Shown: piece by piece, positions 25,699 through 35,286 of the stretch
Position numbering within the stretch: position 1 is the stretch's first letter
Layout of the letters: every line of letters starts with the position of its first letter
Assembly: GCA_965216695.1 (NCBI GenBank)
Contig: OZ244212.1
Coordinates: 62,001-126,000, forward strand
Direction: 5' to 3'
DNA length: 64,000 nt
DNA from: G965216695 sp965216695
GTDB taxonomy: Bacteria > Pseudomonadota > Gammaproteobacteria > Pseudomonadales > Azotimanducaceae
Notes under the pieces: generated by a model
What the model was told of the DNA's origin: nothing
Databases searched by the model: none
Seen by the model: only the letters and a program-made list of their open reading frames with translations
Program-made: the position numbers and the translations under genes

Positions 25699-27471
25699 AT
25701 GAGCGAGACAAAGCCGCTAGGCGTAACGGAGGTCGTTTTGCGCGACGGCCATCAGAGCCTGCTCGCGACGCGCATGCGGCTGCAAGACATGCTGCCGATT
25801 GCGCAGAAAATCGACGAGATCGGGTACTGGTCGATCGAATCCTGGGGCGGTGCCACGTTCGACGCGTGCATTCGCTACCTCGGAGAAGATCCGTGGGAAC
25901 GGATGCGAAAGCTCAAAGCTGCGATGCCGAAGACACCCCAGCAGATGCTCCTGCGGGGGCAAAACCTGTTGGGATACCGCCACTACGCCGATGACGTGGT
26001 CCATCGCTTCGTTGAGCGCGCGGCTGCGAACGGCGTGGACGTGTTCCGGATCTTTGACGCGATGAACGATCCGCGAAACCTGCAGACTGCCATCGCGGCA
26101 ACGCTTGCGGTCGGCAAACACGCGCAAGGCACGATTTCGTACACGGTGAGTCCGGTACACACGCTCGATTCGTGGGTAGATCTCAGCAGACGCATTGAGG
26201 ATCTCGGCGCGCAATCACTCGCAATCAAGGACATGGCGGGCTTACTTCGACCGTACGTTGCGTTCGAATTGGTTAGCCGCCTTAAAGAGGTGCTCGAGAT
26301 CCCGATCCACATGCACTGCCACGCAACCACTGGATTGTCCACGGCAACCTGTCTCAAGGCCGCCGAGGCGGGTGCGGACAATCTCGACACGTCGGTGTCG
26401 TCGATGAGCATGACCTACGGCCATACGCCTACCGAGTCATTGGTGGCGATGCTGGAAGGCACTCCGCGCGCAACCGGGCTCAATCTGCAGGCGATCGAAG
26501 AAGTGGCCGCCTACTTCCGGCCGGTAAGAGCCAAGTACGCGCAGTTCGAAGGATCCCTGAAAGGCGTCGACTCACGCATTCTGATCGCACAAGTCCCGGG
26601 CGGCATGTTGACCAATCTCGAAAATCAACTGCGCGAACAGAACGCCAGCGACCGGTTCGACGAAGTGCTGCAGGAGATTCCCCGGGTGCGTGAGGAACTG
26701 GGTCTGATTCCGCTGGTTACGCCAACCTCGCAGATCGTAGGTTCGCAAGCCGTGCTCAACGTTCTGATGGGCGAGCGGTACAAGACCGTAACGAAGGAGG
26801 CTGCCGGTGTTCTCTCAGGCGAATACGGCGCCACGCCCGCGCCGGTCGACGAGGCGTTACGCGCCCGCGTCCTGAACGGCCGCGAACCCGTCACCGGGCG
26901 CCCGGCGGAACGCCTGTCCCCGGAAATGGAAACCCTGATCGGCGACGTGAAACGCCTGTCTGATCAGGAGGGCGTTCGCCTGGCGGACGAGGCGGTTGAT
27001 GATGCGCTCACGCTCGCGCTTTTCGGCCAGACTGCCGAGAAGTTCTTGCGCAATCGCGATAATTCGGACGCATTCGAACCGGACCCCACAGCCGCGCCGG
27101 CCGAGACGTCGACCTCGGAGCCGCAACCGCCCGAGCGTGGCCGGCGGACGACGTACGATGTGGAGGTGAACGGCCGGATGTTTCGCGTGCGTGTCAACGC
27201 GGCGGGTACGTCGGCCGAAAGCGCGGAGCCCTTGGAACCTGAGGCTGCAGAGGCGGAAGGTGATTCCGTGGAAGCTCCGCTTGCTGGCAATGTGTTCAAG
27301 ATATTGCGGCGCAAGGGCGAGGCCGTCGGGGAGGGCGAGCCGGTGCTGGTCCTCGAAGCAATGAAGATGGAGACCGAGATCAGCGCCCCGGTTGCTGGCA
27401 CGGTGCGCGAGATATTCGTGTCCGAAGGCGACGCGGTGCCCGTCGGTGGGCCACTCTTTCGACTTGGCTGA
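25699..27471 (+). CDS. oadA: Oxaloacetate decarboxylase, alpha subunit (biotin carboxyltransferase)
   Basis: A 590-residue soluble subunit. The carboxyltransferase barrel starts VVLRDGHQSLLATRM and includes FDACIRYLGEDPWERMR, FRIFDAMND, AIKDMAGLLRP and IHMHCHATTGLST, the metal and substrate sites. A Pro/Glu-rich linker leads to a biotinyl domain with the acceptor lysine at residue 556 in VLEAMKMETE. It transfers CO2 from oxaloacetate to biotin; OadB then decarboxylates carboxybiotin and pumps sodium out. ATG 25699 follows AGGAGC. A transcarboxylase or pyruvate carboxylase subunit is excluded by the oadG/oadB neighbours. Confidence 0.95.
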   Translation: MSETKPLGVTEVVLRDGHQSLLATRMRLQDMLPIAQKIDEIGYWSIESWGGATFDACIRYLGEDPWERMRKLKAAMPKTPQQMLLRGQNLLGYRHYADDVVHRFVERAAANGVDVFRIFDAMNDPRNLQTAIAATLAVGKHAQGTISYTVSPVHTLDSWVDLSRRIEDLGAQSLAIKDMAGLLRPYVAFELVSRLKEVLEIPIHMHCHATTGLSTATCLKAAEAGADNLDTSVSSMSMTYGHTPTESLVAMLEGTPRATGLNLQAIEEVAAYFRPVRAKYAQFEGSLKGVDSRILIAQVPGGMLTNLENQLREQNASDRFDEVLQEIPRVREELGLIPLVTPTSQIVGSQAVLNVLMGERYKTVTKEAAGVLSGEYGATPAPVDEALRARVLNGREPVTGRPAERLSPEMETLIGDVKRLSDQEGVRLADEAVDDALTLALFGQTAEKFLRNRDNSDAFEPDPTAAPAETSTSEPQPPERGRRTTYDVEVNGRMFRVRVNAAGTSAESAEPLEPEAAEAEGDSVEAPLAGNVFKILRRKGEAVGEGEPVLVLEAMKMETEISAPVAGTVREIFVSEGDAVPVGGPLFRLG

Positions 27472-27474
27472 GTC

Positions 27475-28608
27475 ATGACATTGATCGACGTGCTCTGGCA
27501 GGCGTCCGGCTTTGCCCAGATTACGGGTGGCCAGCTGGCAATGATCGTGATCAGCGGCGTGCTGCTGTATCTGGCTGTTGCACACAGGTTCGAACCGTTA
27601 CTGCTCGTTACGATCGGTTTTGGCGGAATTCTGAGCAACATCCCGGGCGTCGAGATCGCTACTGGCGACGGACTGTTACACCTGATCTATCAGGTTGGCA
27701 TTGAAACCGGCGCATTTCCGTTGCTTATCTTCATGGGCGTTGGCGCCCTAACAGATTTTGGTCCAATGCTCGCCAATCCGAAAACCCTTCTGCTTGGCGC
27801 GGCCGCGCAGTTCGGCATATTCGCCACGCTGCTGGGTGCACTGGCGCTGAGTGCACTCGGTTGGTTGGACTTTTCGGTGCGGGAGGCAGCCGCGATCGGC
27901 ATCATCGGCGGCGCGGATGGGCCTACCGCAATCTACGTGGCGGGGCAACTGGCCCCGCATCTTCTGGGTGCGATTGCGGTGGCCGCGTATTCCTACATGG
28001 CGCTGGTGCCGGTGATACAGCCGCCGATTATGAAAGCCCTCACGACCCAGAACGAACGCCGCCTGCCCATGCGGCAGGCGCGCGATGTTTCCAAACTGGA
28101 ACGGATGCTCTTCCCGCTGTTGTTGCTAGTGCTTGTGGCTCTCGTGGTACCGTCGGCCGCGCCATTGATCGGCATGCTCTGCTTCGGCAACTTCGTACGC
28201 GAATGTGGTGTGGTTGAACGCCTCTCGGAAACGATCCGGGGTGCACTGATCAACATCGTAACGATATTTCTCGGTTTGGCTGTGGGGTCCAAACTGCGCG
28301 CCGATCAATTTCTGCAGCCCGAGACGTTGGGGATTCTGCTGCTGGGAGCACTCGCATTCTGCATCGGTACGGCAAGCGGCATTCTGATGGCGAAGCTGAT
28401 GAATCTCTTGCCTGGCACGAAGATCAATCCACTGATCGGTGCAGCCGGCGTATCTGCGGTGCCGATGGCCGCGCGCGTGGTCAATCGGGTAGGTTTAGAA
28501 GCCAACCGCCACAATGTGCTGCTGATGCATGCAATGGGGCCGAATGTAGCCGGCGTAATCGGGTCGGCAATCGCGGCCGGCGTTCTGATCATGCTGGCGG
28601 GTGGGTGA
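27475..28608 (+). CDS. oadB: Oxaloacetate decarboxylase, beta subunit (Na+ pump)
   Basis: A 377-residue integral membrane protein with about nine helices. Family signatures include LIFMGVGALTDFGPMLANPKTLLLGAAAQ, IIGGADGPTAIYVA (the Na+-coordinating Asp region) and INPLIGAAGVSAVPMAARVVN. It decarboxylates carboxybiotin on OadA and exports Na+. It begins four bases after oadA. Together the three genes make a complete sodium pump. Confidence 0.95.
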   Translation: MTLIDVLWQASGFAQITGGQLAMIVISGVLLYLAVAHRFEPLLLVTIGFGGILSNIPGVEIATGDGLLHLIYQVGIETGAFPLLIFMGVGALTDFGPMLANPKTLLLGAAAQFGIFATLLGALALSALGWLDFSVREAAAIGIIGGADGPTAIYVAGQLAPHLLGAIAVAAYSYMALVPVIQPPIMKALTTQNERRLPMRQARDVSKLERMLFPLLLLVLVALVVPSAAPLIGMLCFGNFVRECGVVERLSETIRGALINIVTIFLGLAVGSKLRADQFLQPETLGILLLGALAFCIGTASGILMAKLMNLLPGTKINPLIGAAGVSAVPMAARVVNRVGLEANRHNVLLMHAMGPNVAGVIGSAIAAGVLIMLAGG

Positions 28609-28698
28609 CGACCGGCGAATCATCGTTCTGTTTGCGGTAAACTCCCGCCACTTGTGGAAACGTGCCGGGTTGTAGGCGCGCGCGACGGCCGAATAACC

Positions 28699-31647
28699 AT
28701 GATTGAAACTCTCCGCCGAATCGTATTTTTCGTGCTGATAACAACAGCCATTCCGGCCGCGTTCGCGCAGACGCAGTTCTGGGCGGGACTCGGCAGTTTC
28801 CGGGACGTTGCGCGCGCCGAACGGGAACTCGAGGCAGCGCGCGACGCGTTGCAGGATTCGTACTCAATCGTTCCATCCGAAACGGCGAATGGCTATGTGT
28901 ATCGTGTGCTTTCAGGCCCGCTCGAGAGCCGTGATGAAGCCCAAGCGCGCATCGCAACAGCCAAAGCCGCGGGGTTCGGCCACGCGTGGTTGCTTGCGAC
29001 GAGTGATCAGACGACGGGTGGATCGAGCTTCGCGAACGACGCGCCGGATGTGTACGACGTGAGCTCCGGGCGCTGGCAGGATCTGGACGACGATCTGGAT
29101 TCGGACTCGTCCTATCACGACGAAATCACGGAATTGCTCGGGCCGACCGAGACCGATGATGCGTACCAATCCACGCCGGACGTGGAGCTCAGAAAGCGCG
29201 CCGGCGAACAGGAGATCATCGAAGAAGCACCGGAAGAGTATCGGGTGCACAAACTACGCCGGGATGCGCGTGCTGGACCGGCCAGCGAGCGCGGGCCCCC
29301 GGGTGCTGAACCCACCACCGCCTACTCCGCTTCCCCCCGCCCCGCTCCGATCATCCTCCCCCGCTTCAACCACGCCGACACCCGCATAGAAATCGACGGT
29401 TTACTGACCGAGAGTGAATGGACCCGGGCAAAGACGCTCGATGATTTCGTAACGATCGAACCGGATACGCTGGCAGAGCCGCCGTACCGGACGGTCGCGC
29501 GGTTGCTGTATACCGAGCGCGGACTCTACGTCTCATTCGAGTTGGAGCAGCCTGCCGACTCGCTGGTGCGCTGGCTGTCGGCGCGAGACAAAGGTCAACT
29601 CAACCGCGATCACGTAGGCGTGATTCTGGACACGTCGGGAACTGGCCGGTACGGCTATTGGATCGGGCTTGCGCTGGGTGACAATCAGTTCGACGGTACG
29701 TTGCGCCCGGAACGTGAGCTGAGCGATCGCTGGGACGCCGCGTGGTACGGAGCGACTGCGGAAACGCCGACAGGCTGGGCGGCGGAGATTTTCTTGCCCT
29801 GGTCGCAAACCGCTATGCCCAAAACGGACGGTTCGCGACAGATGGGATTGTACGTTTCGCGCAAGATGTCGACGCTGGGCGAACGCTGGGCGATTCCCGC
29901 ACTGCCGCCAACGCAGGCAAAGTTTATCTCGGCGATGCGCCCGATTCAGATGGAAGGCGTGAATCCCCGCCAGCAATGGAGCCTGTTTCCCTTCGCGTCG
30001 GTTACCTACGACGAGCTGGACGACAAAAACAGGTACAAAGTGGGTGCGGACGTCTTCTGGCGCCCATCTACCAATTTTCAGTTGACGGGTACCGTCAATC
30101 CGGACTTCGGCAACGTGGAAAGCGACGACGTTATCGTCAACCTCACTGCGTTCGAAACGTTTTTTCCGGAGAAACGGTTGTTCTTTCTGGAGGGTCAGGA
30201 AATCTTCGTGACCACGCCGCGCGCCGATCCGGACAACAACCGCGAACCGCTCTCGCTGTTGAACACCCGGCGCATCGGCGGCAAGCCGCGGCCTCCCGAC
30301 GCGCCGGGCGTACGTGTTCCACTCGCCGAACTCAGTCAACCTGCCGAACTGCTGGGCGCGGCGAAATTCACCGGCCAGGCGGGAGGGCTCCGATTCGGCG
30401 CACTCGGCGCGATGGAGGACGACGTGCAATTCCACGTCGGCGCGCAGAACATCGGGCAATCCGGCAGCGACTACGGGGTAGCCCGCGTTCTCTACGAATC
30501 CTCGTCCGGTGGCGGATACCGCAGCATCGGCTGGCTCGGAACCGCCGCACTGCACCCTGACCGCGATGCGCTGGTACACGGCATAGACGCGCACTATCTT
30601 TCCGACAGCGGTCGGTGGAAGTGGGATTCGCAGTTTCTCTACAGTGACGTAGACGACGACGCAGACCCGGAACAGGGCCAGGGTTACGGCGGCTTGCTGG
30701 ACCTCGTCTACACACAACGTCGCGGGCTTAAGTTCACTGCAGGTGTCAGCTATTTCGACGACCGGCTCGACATCAACGATTTGGGATTTCTGCGACGCAA
30801 TGATGCGCTCAATGTGAAACTGGGGATGCAGTGGGTTCGTGCCGGCATCGATTGGGCACGCGAAGCTCTGTACCAGCCATTCGTGGAACACGAGTGGAAC
30901 GATGCGGGCGAGATGGTACGTTCAGGCTTCGGGTTGCGCCAGAGGTATCTGCTGAACAACCTGGCGAGGCTCGAGCTGAGCGCGAACTTCTTTCCCAAGC
31001 GGTTCGAGGACCGCAACAGCTTTGGCAATGGCAGCTATCGCATTGAGGAACGTCCCGATATCACAATCGAATACGAGTCGGACACCGCGATGCGATTCAG
31101 CTACTGGTCTGAAGCGTTTTTCGCGGGCGAGCAGCAGGGCGGTGCGGCGATGGGCCTGTTTGGTGGTATCCGCTGGCGCCCGAGGCTGGGTCTGAACCTG
31201 AATCTCTGGGGCGGATACATCGATCGGGATGGTTGGCTGCTGCATCAGGAGGGTCGAAACTTCACGACGTTCCAGGCGGAAGAGTTGGAGGCGGCGTTCG
31301 AGCTCGACTATTTTCCCTCGGCTAGACATCAGTTCCGCCTGGCGCTGCAATGGATAGGAATTCGTGCCGAAGAAGATGCGTTCTTTCTGATACCACAGCG
31401 CCCCGGAAGCCTGATTGAAACCGACAAGCCGCCAGGACCCAGCGACAATTTTGCGCTGTCGCAGTTGAGTTTTCAGGCACGCTACCGCTGGCAGATCGCG
31501 CCGTTGTCTGATCTGTTCGTGGTGTATACGCGAAACGGCCTGCGCAACACTGACCGAGACGACTTTGGCGGGCTGTTCGAGTCCGCGTTCAATGATCCGC
31601 TGACCGCAGAACTGACGGTTAAGCTGCGGTACCGGTTCGGGAGTTGA
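28699..31647 (+). CDS. Outer-membrane protein with SPOR, CBM9-like and DUF5916 domains
   Basis: A 982-residue exported protein. After a signal peptide (ends AAFAQ) a SPOR-like domain is visible (FWAGLGSFRDVARAERELE ... YRVLSGPLESRDEAQARIATAKAAGFGHAWL). A low-complexity acidic/Pro linker is followed, from about residue 225, by a carbohydrate-binding CBM9-like domain (IDGLLTESEWTRAKTLDDF) and then the DUF5916 region, which ends as a beta-barrel with alternating aromatic residues and a final LKYRFGS-like strand (VKLRYRFGS). SPOR domains bind glycan strands stripped of peptides; DUF5916 proteins are thought to be outer-membrane barrels. ATG 28699 is chosen over GTG 28654 because it starts the signal peptide. 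Function unknown. Confidence 0.8.
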   Translation: MIETLRRIVFFVLITTAIPAAFAQTQFWAGLGSFRDVARAERELEAARDALQDSYSIVPSETANGYVYRVLSGPLESRDEAQARIATAKAAGFGHAWLLATSDQTTGGSSFANDAPDVYDVSSGRWQDLDDDLDSDSSYHDEITELLGPTETDDAYQSTPDVELRKRAGEQEIIEEAPEEYRVHKLRRDARAGPASERGPPGAEPTTAYSASPRPAPIILPRFNHADTRIEIDGLLTESEWTRAKTLDDFVTIEPDTLAEPPYRTVARLLYTERGLYVSFELEQPADSLVRWLSARDKGQLNRDHVGVILDTSGTGRYGYWIGLALGDNQFDGTLRPERELSDRWDAAWYGATAETPTGWAAEIFLPWSQTAMPKTDGSRQMGLYVSRKMSTLGERWAIPALPPTQAKFISAMRPIQMEGVNPRQQWSLFPFASVTYDELDDKNRYKVGADVFWRPSTNFQLTGTVNPDFGNVESDDVIVNLTAFETFFPEKRLFFLEGQEIFVTTPRADPDNNREPLSLLNTRRIGGKPRPPDAPGVRVPLAELSQPAELLGAAKFTGQAGGLRFGALGAMEDDVQFHVGAQNIGQSGSDYGVARVLYESSSGGGYRSIGWLGTAALHPDRDALVHGIDAHYLSDSGRWKWDSQFLYSDVDDDADPEQGQGYGGLLDLVYTQRRGLKFTAGVSYFDDRLDINDLGFLRRNDALNVKLGMQWVRAGIDWAREALYQPFVEHEWNDAGEMVRSGFGLRQRYLLNNLARLELSANFFPKRFEDRNSFGNGSYRIEERPDITIEYESDTAMRFSYWSEAFFAGEQQGGAAMGLFGGIRWRPRLGLNLNLWGGYIDRDGWLLHQEGRNFTTFQAEELEAAFELDYFPSARHQFRLALQWIGIRAEEDAFFLIPQRPGSLIETDKPPGPSDNFALSQLSFQARYRWQIAPLSDLFVVYTRNGLRNTDRDDFGGLFESAFNDPLTAELTVKLRYRFGS

Positions 31648-31745
31648 CGCGGTTGGAAAGAAATGGGGCGGGGTGCCTCGTCGACGAGATTGGGTAACCG
31701 AGCGGTACTCGCCGCTTCAGACGCTGTGATAGGCTCCTGTTGTGC

Positions 31746-31820
31746 GGCCTCGTAGTTCAACGGATAGAACGACCGCCTCCTAAGCGGTAGATGCAGGTTC
31801 GATTCCTGCCGGGGCTACCA
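31746..31820 (+). tRNA. tRNA-Arg, anticodon CCT
   Basis: A 75-base tRNA: acceptor GGCCTCG pairs with CGGGGCT (two G-U wobbles, including the first pair), D arm GTTC/GAAC, anticodon stem ACCGC/GCGGT with loop CTCCTAA giving anticodon CCT, T arm GCAGG-TTCGATT-CCTGC, and CCA encoded at 31818-31820. Reads the rare AGG arginine codon. Confidence 0.93.
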
Positions 31821-31942
31821 ATCTCCGGCACTTGATTGCTGCACGCTCAATGCCAGATGACATGGTTTTTCCGCCTCACGCCCGCCTGTACCCTCCCGCC
31901 ACGCCGCCGTATCATCAGATCAACCGAGTCCAGGATCACACC

Positions 31943-33688
31943 ATGTACGACTATCTGATCAAAAACGCTGTCATCGTCGACGGCACCGGCAAAGCACCGT
32001 TCACCGGCGACGTAGCCGTTGAAGGCGGACAGATCGTTGACGTGGGGTCGGTCGACGGGCGCAGCCGGGAGACGATAAACGCTGACGGCGCTCATCTGAC
32101 GCCGGGTTGGGTAGATGTGCACACGCACTATGACGGGCAGGTGAGTTGGGACGACAAAATCGACCCCTCCTTCAGCCACGGTGTCACGTCCATTGTGATG
32201 GGCAATTGCGGCGTAGGCTTCGCCCCCTGTCCACCCGGCGATCCGCAGCAGATGATCGAGCTGATGGAGGGCGTAGAGGATATTCCGGGTTCGGCGTTGT
32301 CGGAAGGTATCGAATGGGGCCGGTGGGAGTCGTTTCCCGAGTACATCGACTACCTGGACAGTCGCCGGTTTACGTTGGACGTCGGCACGCAGATTCCACA
32401 CTCCGCATTGCGCTACTACGTGATGGGCGAGCGCGCGCTGCACCATGACGATGCAACCGCAGATGACCTGGCTGCGATGGCTGCCATCGTGGAAGAGGGA
32501 TTGCGGGCGGGCGCGCTGGGTTTTTCCACGTCGCGCACGATCGGACACCGGTCTGTGGCCGGCGAACCGATTCCGGGTACGTTTGCGCCGCAGGATGAGC
32601 TACTGGCCATCGCCGGTGCGATGAAAGCGGCCGGCAAGGGCGTGTTTCAAGCAGTACCGGCCGGCGTCGTCGGCGACATTGCCGGGCCGGAACGTTGGAC
32701 CACCGAGCAGGAAGTTGAGCGTTTTGCGGATGTGGCTCGTCATTCGGGGCGTCCGTGTACGTTCACGCTCGTTCAGAACGGCAATCGACCGGATCAGTGG
32801 CGCAACTGCCTCGAGATCGTGGAGCGGGAAAATGCGAAGGACGTAACCCTTCGCCCGCAGGTAACGACCCGACCGATCGGATTCGTCACCAGTCTGCGCT
32901 CGTACCACATGTTTCAGCGTCGAGAGACCTACCTGAAACTCCAGCACCTGCCGTTCGAACAGATGCTCGCAGAAATGCGTAAGCCCGAGATTCGCCAGGC
33001 GATTCTCTCCGATGCAGACGTGCCGCCGGACCAGCCGGGCGTTATGGCAAACGTGTACGGTCTGCTGGCCATGGCGGCACCCAGCATGTTCCCGATCGAG
33101 ATGCCGATCAACTATGAGCCGGAACCGGGTGGCAACTTCGGTGCGCTTGCGGCGGCTGCCGGGAAGGACGTACCGGAATATGTCTACGACTACCTCACCG
33201 CCGGAGACGGCACCGCGTTTGCGATTCTGCTTGGCGCCAACTTCGTCGACGGCTCGTTCAGCGTGATGGAAGAAATGATCCAGCATCCGGAAACAACGAT
33301 CGGTCTTTCCGACGCCGGTGCGCACGTTAATCTCATCTTCGATGCGGTGAACCCGACCTATCAGATCACGCATTGGGTACGCGATCGTACGCGCGGTCCG
33401 CGTATGCCGATCGAGCTGATGGTGCACAAGCAGACACTGCGCAACGCCGAGTTGTTCGGGTTGCAGGACCGCGGCAGCATCGAGCTTGGCAAGCGCGCCG
33501 ACCTGAACCTGTTCGATCTATCGCAACTGCAACTCGGCGCGTTGGCCGTTCACCGTGACCTACCGGCCGGCGGTTCACGAATTCTGCAACCGGCACACGG
33601 GTATCTGGCAACGTTCGTCCACGGCGTGCGCACGCGGCAGAACGACGAAGACACGGGCGCTCGGCCGGGTCGGGTTATTCGCGCCTGA
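31943..33688 (+). CDS. Amidohydrolase family 3 enzyme (D-aminoacylase-like), second copy type
   Basis: A 581-residue metal-dependent amidohydrolase. It starts YDYLIKNAVIVDGTGKAPFTGDVAVEGGQI, then GWVDVHTHYDGQVSWD (HxH metal site), VTSIVMGNCGVGFAP, and near the end IGLSDAGAHVNLIFDA and RGSIELGKRADLNLFD. It is longer than the 21.8-kb homologue and lacks its GSDGIPTL motif, so they are different subfamilies. ATG 31943 follows the tRNA by 122 bases; the frame is open upstream but overlaps the leader. Likely a hydrolase of N-acyl or cyclic amides; substrate unknown. Confidence 0.88.
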   Translation: MYDYLIKNAVIVDGTGKAPFTGDVAVEGGQIVDVGSVDGRSRETINADGAHLTPGWVDVHTHYDGQVSWDDKIDPSFSHGVTSIVMGNCGVGFAPCPPGDPQQMIELMEGVEDIPGSALSEGIEWGRWESFPEYIDYLDSRRFTLDVGTQIPHSALRYYVMGERALHHDDATADDLAAMAAIVEEGLRAGALGFSTSRTIGHRSVAGEPIPGTFAPQDELLAIAGAMKAAGKGVFQAVPAGVVGDIAGPERWTTEQEVERFADVARHSGRPCTFTLVQNGNRPDQWRNCLEIVERENAKDVTLRPQVTTRPIGFVTSLRSYHMFQRRETYLKLQHLPFEQMLAEMRKPEIRQAILSDADVPPDQPGVMANVYGLLAMAAPSMFPIEMPINYEPEPGGNFGALAAAAGKDVPEYVYDYLTAGDGTAFAILLGANFVDGSFSVMEEMIQHPETTIGLSDAGAHVNLIFDAVNPTYQITHWVRDRTRGPRMPIELMVHKQTLRNAELFGLQDRGSIELGKRADLNLFDLSQLQLGALAVHRDLPAGGSRILQPAHGYLATFVHGVRTRQNDEDTGARPGRVIRA

Positions 33689-33756
33689 TCACGCGACGCT
33701 TCGCTACAGACCGGCGCGTGAGGGTCAATCTTCAGCGCAAGCGTGTTGGCGTGTAG

Positions 33757-35286
33757 TTGGTGGGGCAGGATCCAGTCGTTATCGTCGGTTCCGGTCACGC
33801 CGCACTCTGCGCGGGACTTGCGGTGTTGGAGCAGGAGCTGCCCGCATTGATTGTCGATGTTGCGCCGGTGTCGGAACACGGCGGCAACGGGCGCTATACC
33901 GCAGGCGCAATCCGTTTTGCATACAACGACCGTTCTGCAGTGGTCGAGCTGCTCGGCGATCCGGAGGACCCGCGCATCAAACGCTGCGATTTCGGTACCT
34001 ACACTGCCGAGCAGTTTCTCGAGGATCTAGCGCGATTCAACAGGGAAGGGGAGCCAGGCGGCGTCGATCCAAACGCTCACCAGCGGCGCATGGTGAGCGA
34101 CAGCGGTGCGCTGTTGCGCTGGCTACACGACTACGGCATCGCCTTCGAACCCATTTATGCACGCCAATCGTTCGAACGTGATGGCCGGTACCACTTTTGG
34201 GGTGGCTTGACGCTGTCTGCGGTCGGTGAAGGCGAGGGTCTGATCGCGGCGGAGCGTGACGCCTTCCAGGCGCGGGGTGGCCAGATCAGACACCACATGC
34301 GCATGCACGAGATTCTGCAGGATTCGCTTGGTTGTCGGGTCGCAGGCATACGTTGCGAGTGTGCTGGACGTAGCGTCGACGTACGTGCATCCAGTGTGAT
34401 TCTCGCCTGCGGCGGGTTCGAGGCGAACGCCAATCTGCGCGAGCACTACCTTGGTCCCGCGTGGCACCATGCCAAGGTACGGGGAAGTCGGTTCAATCGT
34501 GGGGACGGCCTCGAAGCCGCTCGGCGCATTGGCGCAGACGTCGCGGGCCGGTTCGATCGTTGCCACGCGGTACCCATGGACCTGGCGACGCCCGACTACG
34601 GGAATCCGGCGCTGCCGCATTCTGAGCGCAAGCGGTATCGCAAAATCAGCTACGCGCTTGGCGTGATGCTGAATGCACGGGGTGAGCGTTTCGTGGACGA
34701 AGGCGCGGATTTCCGGAACTACACCTACGCACAATACGGAGCGCGGATTCTCGATCAGCCCGGACACCGCGCGTGGCAGGTATTCGATGCCAAAGTTGCC
34801 GACCTTTTGTACGACGATTACCGGTTCGAACACGCATCGAAAGTCACCGCGGATTCGCTTCAAGAATTGCTGCGCCAGCTTACCGACATTGATCACAGGC
34901 GAGCTGCGGCGACGCTCTGCGACTTCAACGCAGCCGTCGATCTCACCACACCATTCGAGCCTGCAGTGAAAGACGGTCGTGCAGCTAAAGGTATTAGCCC
35001 CCCCAAGAGTCATTGGGCTAACCGATTGGATACGGCGCCGTTTGCCGCCTACCCGGTGACGTGCGGCATTACGTTCACCTATGGCGGACTCCGCTGTGAC
35101 GTCGACGGCGCGGTATTGAACACCAACGGCGAAGCGATACCGGGGCTCTACTGTTGCGGCGAACTTCTTGGCGGTGTGTTTTCAGGCGGCTATCCGGGCG
35201 GCAGTGGTCTCACCTCGGGCGGCGTATTCGGTCGGGCGGCGGGTGCTGCCGCAGCCCGATACGCCGTTGCGACGCCCGCTGAGTAG
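33757..35286 (+). CDS. FAD-dependent tricarballylate dehydrogenase (TcuA)-like flavoprotein
   Basis: A 509-residue flavoprotein of the fumarate reductase/succinate dehydrogenase family. The dinucleotide site is VVIVGSGHAALCAGLA; the segment ERGGN-like EHGGNGRYTAGAIRFAY is close to TcuA (tricarballylate dehydrogenase). The C-terminal FAD contact reads GITFTYGGLRCDVDG...GLYCCGELLGGVFSGGYPGGSGLTSGGVFGRAAG. Start is TTG 33757 or GTG 33760; no ATG is near the N-terminal FAD motif. The sulfatase gene begins directly after its stop codon. A ketosteroid dehydrogenase or urocanate reductase-type activity is an alternative. Confidence 0.82.
   Translation: MVGQDPVVIVGSGHAALCAGLAVLEQELPALIVDVAPVSEHGGNGRYTAGAIRFAYNDRSAVVELLGDPEDPRIKRCDFGTYTAEQFLEDLARFNREGEPGGVDPNAHQRRMVSDSGALLRWLHDYGIAFEPIYARQSFERDGRYHFWGGLTLSAVGEGEGLIAAERDAFQARGGQIRHHMRMHEILQDSLGCRVAGIRCECAGRSVDVRASSVILACGGFEANANLREHYLGPAWHHAKVRGSRFNRGDGLEAARRIGADVAGRFDRCHAVPMDLATPDYGNPALPHSERKRYRKISYALGVMLNARGERFVDEGADFRNYTYAQYGARILDQPGHRAWQVFDAKVADLLYDDYRFEHASKVTADSLQELLRQLTDIDHRRAAATLCDFNAAVDLTTPFEPAVKDGRAAKGISPPKSHWANRLDTAPFAAYPVTCGITFTYGGLRCDVDGAVLNTNGEAIPGLYCCGELLGGVFSGGYPGGSGLTSGGVFGRAAGAAAARYAVATPAE

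Noticed and set aside
29533..30891. 452-residue antisense frame in the DUF5916 gene
   Set aside because: Antisense shadow of a coding sequence with consistent domains on the plus strand.
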